Source of the DNA: Escherichia fergusonii ATCC 35469
Lineage (GTDB): Bacteria > Pseudomonadota > Gammaproteobacteria > Enterobacterales > Enterobacteriaceae
Length of the DNA: 64,000 nucleotides
Direction: 5' to 3'
Assembly: GCF_000026225.1 (NCBI RefSeq)
Contig: NC_011740.1
Location: 620,001-684,000 of the forward strand
Under the pieces are notes generated by a model. It saw nothing but the letters and a program-made list of their open reading frames with translations. It did no database searches and had not been told where the DNA came from. Both the position numbers and the translations under genes were made by a program. Positions 60,418 through 64,000 of the stretch are shown here, one piece after another. How positions within the stretch are numbered: position 1 is the stretch's first letter; each line of letters begins with the position of its first letter.

Positions 60418-61884
60418 ATGCTACGTATCGCTAAAGAAGCTCTGACGTTTGACGACGTTCTCCTCGTTCCTGCTCATTCTACCGTTCTGCCGAATACTGC
60501 TGACCTCAGCACCCAGCTGACGAAAACTATTCGTCTGAATATCCCTATGCTCTCCGCAGCAATGGATACCGTAACGGAAGCGCGCCTGGCTATCGCCCTG
60601 GCTCAGGAAGGCGGTATCGGTTTTATCCACAAAAACATGTCCATTGAACGCCAGGCTGAAGAAGTTCGCCGCGTGAAAAAACACGAATCTGGCGTGGTAA
60701 CCGATCCGCAGACTGTTCTACCAACCACGACGCTGCGCGAAGTGAAAGAACTGACCGAGCGTAACGGTTTTGCAGGCTATCCGGTAGTTACCGAAGAAAA
60801 CGAACTGGTCGGCATCATCACCGGTCGTGACGTGCGTTTTGTTACCGATTTGAACCAGCCGGTTAGCGTTTACATGACGCCGAAAGAGCGTCTGGTAACA
60901 GTGCGTGAAGGCGAAGCCCGTGAAGTGGTGCTGGCAAAAATGCACGAAAAACGCGTTGAAAAAGCGCTGGTGGTTGATGATGAATTCCACCTGATCGGCA
61001 TGATCACTGTGAAGGACTTCCAGAAAGCGGAACGTAAACCGAACGCGTGTAAAGACGAACAAGGCCGTCTGCGTGTAGGTGCAGCGGTTGGCGCGGGCGC
61101 TGGTAACGAAGAGCGTGTTGATGCGCTGGTTGCCGCAGGCGTTGACGTTCTGCTGATCGACTCCTCTCACGGTCACTCTGAAGGTGTTCTGCAGCGTATC
61201 CGTGAAACTCGCGCTAAATATCCTGACCTGCAAATCATCGGCGGCAACGTGGCAACAGCTGCAGGTGCCCGCGCGCTGGCAGAAGCCGGTTGCAGTGCCG
61301 TTAAAGTGGGTATCGGCCCTGGTTCTATTTGTACTACCCGCATTGTTACTGGCGTCGGTGTTCCGCAGATCACCGCCGTTGCTGACGCAGTAGAAGCCCT
61401 GGAAGGCACCGGGATTCCGGTTATCGCTGACGGTGGTATTCGTTTCTCTGGCGATATCGCCAAAGCTATCGCTGCTGGTGCAAGCGCGGTGATGGTAGGT
61501 TCCATGCTGGCGGGTACTGAAGAATCCCCAGGTGAAATCGAGCTCTACCAGGGCCGTTCTTACAAGTCTTACCGTGGGATGGGCTCTCTGGGCGCGATGT
61601 CCAAAGGTTCTTCTGACCGTTACTTCCAGAGCGACAACGCTGCCGACAAACTGGTGCCGGAAGGTATCGAAGGTCGCGTAGCCTATAAAGGTCGCCTGAA
61701 AGAGATCATTCACCAGCAGATGGGCGGCCTGCGCTCCTGTATGGGCCTGACCGGCTGTGGTACTATCGACGAACTGCGTACTAAAGCGGAGTTTGTACGT
61801 ATCAGCGGTGCGGGCATTCAGGAAAGCCACGTTCACGACGTGACCATTACTAAAGAGTCCCCGAACTACCGTCTGGGCTCCTGA
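60418..61884 (+). CDS. guaB: IMP dehydrogenase
   Basis: 488 residues started at ATG 60418 ([11 protein letters not shown]); the longer frame runs back over the promoter. The TIM barrel is interrupted by two CBS domains (about 93-205). The catalytic Cys is in GSICTTR (about 305) and the mobile flap follows. It makes XMP from IMP, the committed step to GMP, and is followed by guaA 68 bases later. Confidence 0.98.
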
Positions 61885-61891
61885 TTCTCTT

Positions 61892-61912
61892 CGCCCGACT
61901 TCATGTCGGGCG
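61892..61912 (+). terminator. Intercistronic hairpin between guaB and guaA
   Basis: An 8-bp stem (CGCCCGAC with GTCGGGCG, 5-base loop) is followed by ATTTATATTAT without a U-run. guaA is known to be co-transcribed, so this is more likely an mRNA-stabilising hairpin than a full stop. Confidence 0.55.
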
Positions 61913-61952
61913 ATTTATATTATCTGTTTCACTTGCCTCGGAATAAGCGTCA

Positions 61953-63530
61953 ATGACGGAAAACATTCATAAGCATCGCATCCTCATTCTGGACTTCGGT
62001 TCTCAGTACACCCAACTGGTTGCGCGCCGCGTGCGTGAACTGGGTGTTTACTGCGAACTGTGGGCGTGGGATGTGACAGAAGCACAAATTCGTGACTTCA
62101 ATCCAAGCGGCATTATTCTTTCCGGCGGCCCGGAAAGCACCACCGAAGAAAACAGCCCGCGTGCGCCGCAGTATGTCTTTGAAGCAGGCGTACCGGTATT
62201 CGGCATTTGCTATGGCATGCAGACCATGGCAATGCAGTTGGGCGGTCATGTTGAAGCCTCTAACGAACGTGAATTTGGCTATGCGCAGGTTGAAGTCGTA
62301 AACGACAGCGCACTGGTTCGCGGTATCGAAGATGCTCTGACAGCAGACGGGAAACCTCTGCTCGATGTCTGGATGAGCCACGGCGATAAAGTTACCGCTA
62401 TCCCGTCCGACTTCATCACCGTAGCCAGCACCGAAAGCTGCCCGTTCGCCATCATGGCTAACGAAGAAAAACGCTTCTATGGCGTACAGTTCCACCCGGA
62501 AGTGACTCACACTCGCCAGGGTATGCGCATGCTGGAGCGTTTTGTGCGTGATATCTGCCAGTGTGAAGCCCTGTGGACGCCAGCGAAAATTATCGACGAT
62601 GCTGTAGCCCGTATCCGCGAGCAGGTAGGCGACGATAAAGTGATCCTTGGCCTCTCTGGTGGCGTGGATTCCTCCGTAACCGCAATGCTGCTGCACCGCG
62701 CAATCGGCAAAAACCTGACTTGCGTATTCGTCGACAACGGCCTGCTGCGTCTCAATGAAGCAGAGCAGGTTCTGGATATGTTTGGCGATCACTTTGGTCT
62801 GAACATTGTTCACGTTCCGGCAGAAGATCGCTTCTTGTCAGCGCTGGCTGGTGAAAACGATCCGGAAGCAAAACGTAAAATCATCGGTCGCGTTTTCGTT
62901 GAAGTATTCGATGAAGAAGCGCTGAAACTGGAAGATGTGAAGTGGCTGGCGCAGGGTACTATCTACCCTGATGTTATCGAATCTGCCGCATCTGCAACCG
63001 GTAAAGCGCACGTCATCAAATCTCACCACAACGTGGGCGGCCTGCCGAAAGAGATGAAGATGGGCCTGGTTGAACCGCTGAAAGAGCTGTTCAAAGACGA
63101 AGTGCGTAAGATTGGTCTGGAGCTGGGCCTGCCGTACGACATGCTGTACCGTCACCCGTTCCCGGGACCAGGCCTCGGCGTTCGTGTTCTGGGTGAAGTG
63201 AAGAAAGAGTACTGTGATCTGCTGCGCCGTGCTGACGCCATCTTTATTGAAGAACTGCGTAAAGCGGACCTGTACGACAAAGTCAGCCAGGCGTTCACCG
63301 TCTTCCTGCCAGTACGTTCCGTTGGTGTAATGGGCGATGGCCGTAAGTATGACTGGGTTGTCTCTCTGCGTGCTGTCGAAACCATCGACTTTATGACCGC
63401 ACATTGGGCGCATCTGCCGTACGATTTCCTCGGTCGCGTTTCCAACCGCATTATCAATGAAGTGAACGGTATTTCCCGCGTGGTGTATGACATCAGCGGC
63501 AAGCCGCCAGCAACTATTGAGTGGGAATGA
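61953..63530 (+). CDS. guaA: GMP synthase (glutamine-hydrolysing)
   Basis: 525 residues, as K-12. A class I amidotransferase domain carries the nucleophile in FGICYGMQ (about Cys86) and the His/Glu pair in FHPEVTHT (about 181-183). An ATP-pyrophosphatase domain with LSGGVDSSV (about 233-241) and a dimerisation domain follow. It converts XMP to GMP. Confidence 0.98.
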   Translation: MTENIHKHRILILDFGSQYTQLVARRVRELGVYCELWAWDVTEAQIRDFNPSGIILSGGPESTTEENSPRAPQYVFEAGVPVFGICYGMQTMAMQLGGHVEASNEREFGYAQVEVVNDSALVRGIEDALTADGKPLLDVWMSHGDKVTAIPSDFITVASTESCPFAIMANEEKRFYGVQFHPEVTHTRQGMRMLERFVRDICQCEALWTPAKIIDDAVARIREQVGDDKVILGLSGGVDSSVTAMLLHRAIGKNLTCVFVDNGLLRLNEAEQVLDMFGDHFGLNIVHVPAEDRFLSALAGENDPEAKRKIIGRVFVEVFDEEALKLEDVKWLAQGTIYPDVIESAASATGKAHVIKSHHNVGGLPKEMKMGLVEPLKELFKDEVRKIGLELGLPYDMLYRHPFPGPGLGVRVLGEVKKEYCDLLRRADAIFIEELRKADLYDKVSQAFTVFLPVRSVGVMGDGRKYDWVVSLRAVETIDFMTAHWAHLPYDFLGRVSNRIINEVNGISRVVYDISGKPPATIEWE

Positions 63531-63549
63531 TTTCCCGATAATTGATTAA

Positions 63550-63590
63550 TGATCATGGCACAAGGATAAGTGCCATCATTAAATATTCTT
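63550..63590 (+). terminator. guaA terminator candidate
   Basis: ATGGCAC (63554-63560) pairs with GTGCCAT (63569-63575), with TAATGA and TCATTA nearby extending the arms, followed by AATATTC. The U-run is poor. It is placed between guaA and the converging partial gene. Confidence 0.5.
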
Positions 63591-63617
63591 CACATCTAAT
63601 TAAGATACTACTCTGAC

Positions 63618-64000
63618 TTAATACATCCATTTTTCCACCAACGCTTCACCTAATTTCTCGCGTAACATTTCTTCGTTATCTTCCTCACCATGCACTGTGA
63701 GCAGACATTTAAACATGACCAGGTCGAGATACTGACCAACATCACTAAACATTTGTGTCAGCATCGGTGGACAGTCGTGATCAAAGTACCAGACTTCGCC
63801 TGTTACCCGGTGAAAACACCACAAATTGCCATTCCCTAAATAGTCACCAAAAGCGATAAGTTGGTCGACAAGATTCCTCTGTTCATCACTATCAGAAAGA
63901 TCTTCCAGAAGATCTGTAATCCCTGGGTACGCGTCGATTAATGGTTCAATTGCCGCGTAAGGTGCCGGTTGCACACTGCAAAGCGTTTCCACCAGATCAA
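63618..64000 (-). CDS. Partial SUKH (SMI1/KNR4)-like protein, possible immunity protein
   Basis: The minus-strand frame is open to the window edge, so the 5' end is missing; 127 codons are visible. The segment GNGNLWCFHRVTGEVWYFDHD and the acidic composition look like a SUKH/SMI1-KNR4 fold, common among immunity proteins of polymorphic toxins (CDI, Rhs, T6SS). A GTG at 63992 could be a start, but the frame continues upstream without a stop. K-12 has yfgI/yfgH-type genes after guaA, as far as I recall, not this. Assignment is from pattern only. Confidence 0.5.
   Translation of the reverse strand, partial: DLVETLCSVQPAPYAAIEPLIDAYPGITDLLEDLSDSDEQRNLVDQLIAFGDYLGNGNLWCFHRVTGEVWYFDHDCPPMLTQMFSDVGQYLDLVMFKCLLTVHGEEDNEEMLREKLGEALVEKWMY

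Noticed and set aside
60718..61836. Long antisense frame opposite guaB
   Set aside because: A shadow of a strongly biased gene; composition is Thr/Phe/His-rich nonsense and there is no start context.
61950..62813. Long antisense frame opposite guaA
   Set aside because: Same reason: codon-bias shadow without independent support.

Overview
This window is chromosomal DNA of an Escherichia (E. coli or a very close relative). The evidence is gene order and near-identity, judged from memory, of the isc, guaBA, der-bamB-yfgM and ndk blocks to K-12. Several genes are clearly further from K-12 than the isc block: csiE, hcaT, yfhM, the start of hisS and the start of yfgJ. A divergent lineage (E. albertii-like, or a cryptic clade) or mosaic recombination is therefore possible.

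Layout. (1) 1-11466 is the right end of a prophage. A Mu-like contractile-tail operon (gpN, gpP, gp45, gp46, gp47, gp48, fibre, fibre assembly) reads rightwards. A leftward O-antigen-modification module follows: gtrA, gtrB, a serotype-specific Gtr and an acyltransferase-3 protein. The prophage ends in a 3' fragment of a tRNA-Arg gene, which is the attachment site. This resembles SfV/SfII-type serotype-converting phages. (2) 11527-20316 is core genome: hmp, glyA, yphA, hcaT, csiE, yfhR, suhB, trmJ. The hca dioxygenase genes and yphB-H, which flank yphA in K-12, are absent. (3) 20453-28666 is the iscRSUA-hscBA-fdx-iscX iron-sulfur locus with tandem IscR operators and two ERIC elements, then pepB and sseB. 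(4) 28698-29415 is a small toxin/sRNA locus: TimP with a translationally coupled leader ORF, and two paralogous tandem sRNAs, one of which matches the TimP leader in antisense. (5) 29431-47205 is core genome: sseA, yfhM-pbpC, ndk, rlmN, rodZ, ispG, hisS, yfgM, bamB, der, yfgJ. (6) 47415-58834 is a CS54-like surface-protein island between yfgJ and xseA. It holds an inverse autotransporter (SinH-like), a secreted Ig-type protein (SinI-like) and a 2695-residue exoprotein (RatA-like) built of nine repeats. (7) 58889-64000 is xseA, guaB, guaA and the end of a protein that resembles a SUKH-type immunity protein.

How the parts work together. The prophage gtr/acyltransferase genes would remodel the host O-antigen, and the acyltransferase promoter carries three closely packed Dam sites suggesting phase variation. 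IscR controls Fe-S assembly through two adjacent type-1 sites. NsrR (hmp) and PurR (glyA, guaB) operators are readable. The sinH-sinI-ratA genes share domains and look like a barrel with its exported partners.

The most notable signals are the TimP leader/antisense architecture, the Dam-site promoter, the mosaic hisS and the WGHM repeat protein. Comparisons with K-12 or Salmonella are from memory and were not computed.
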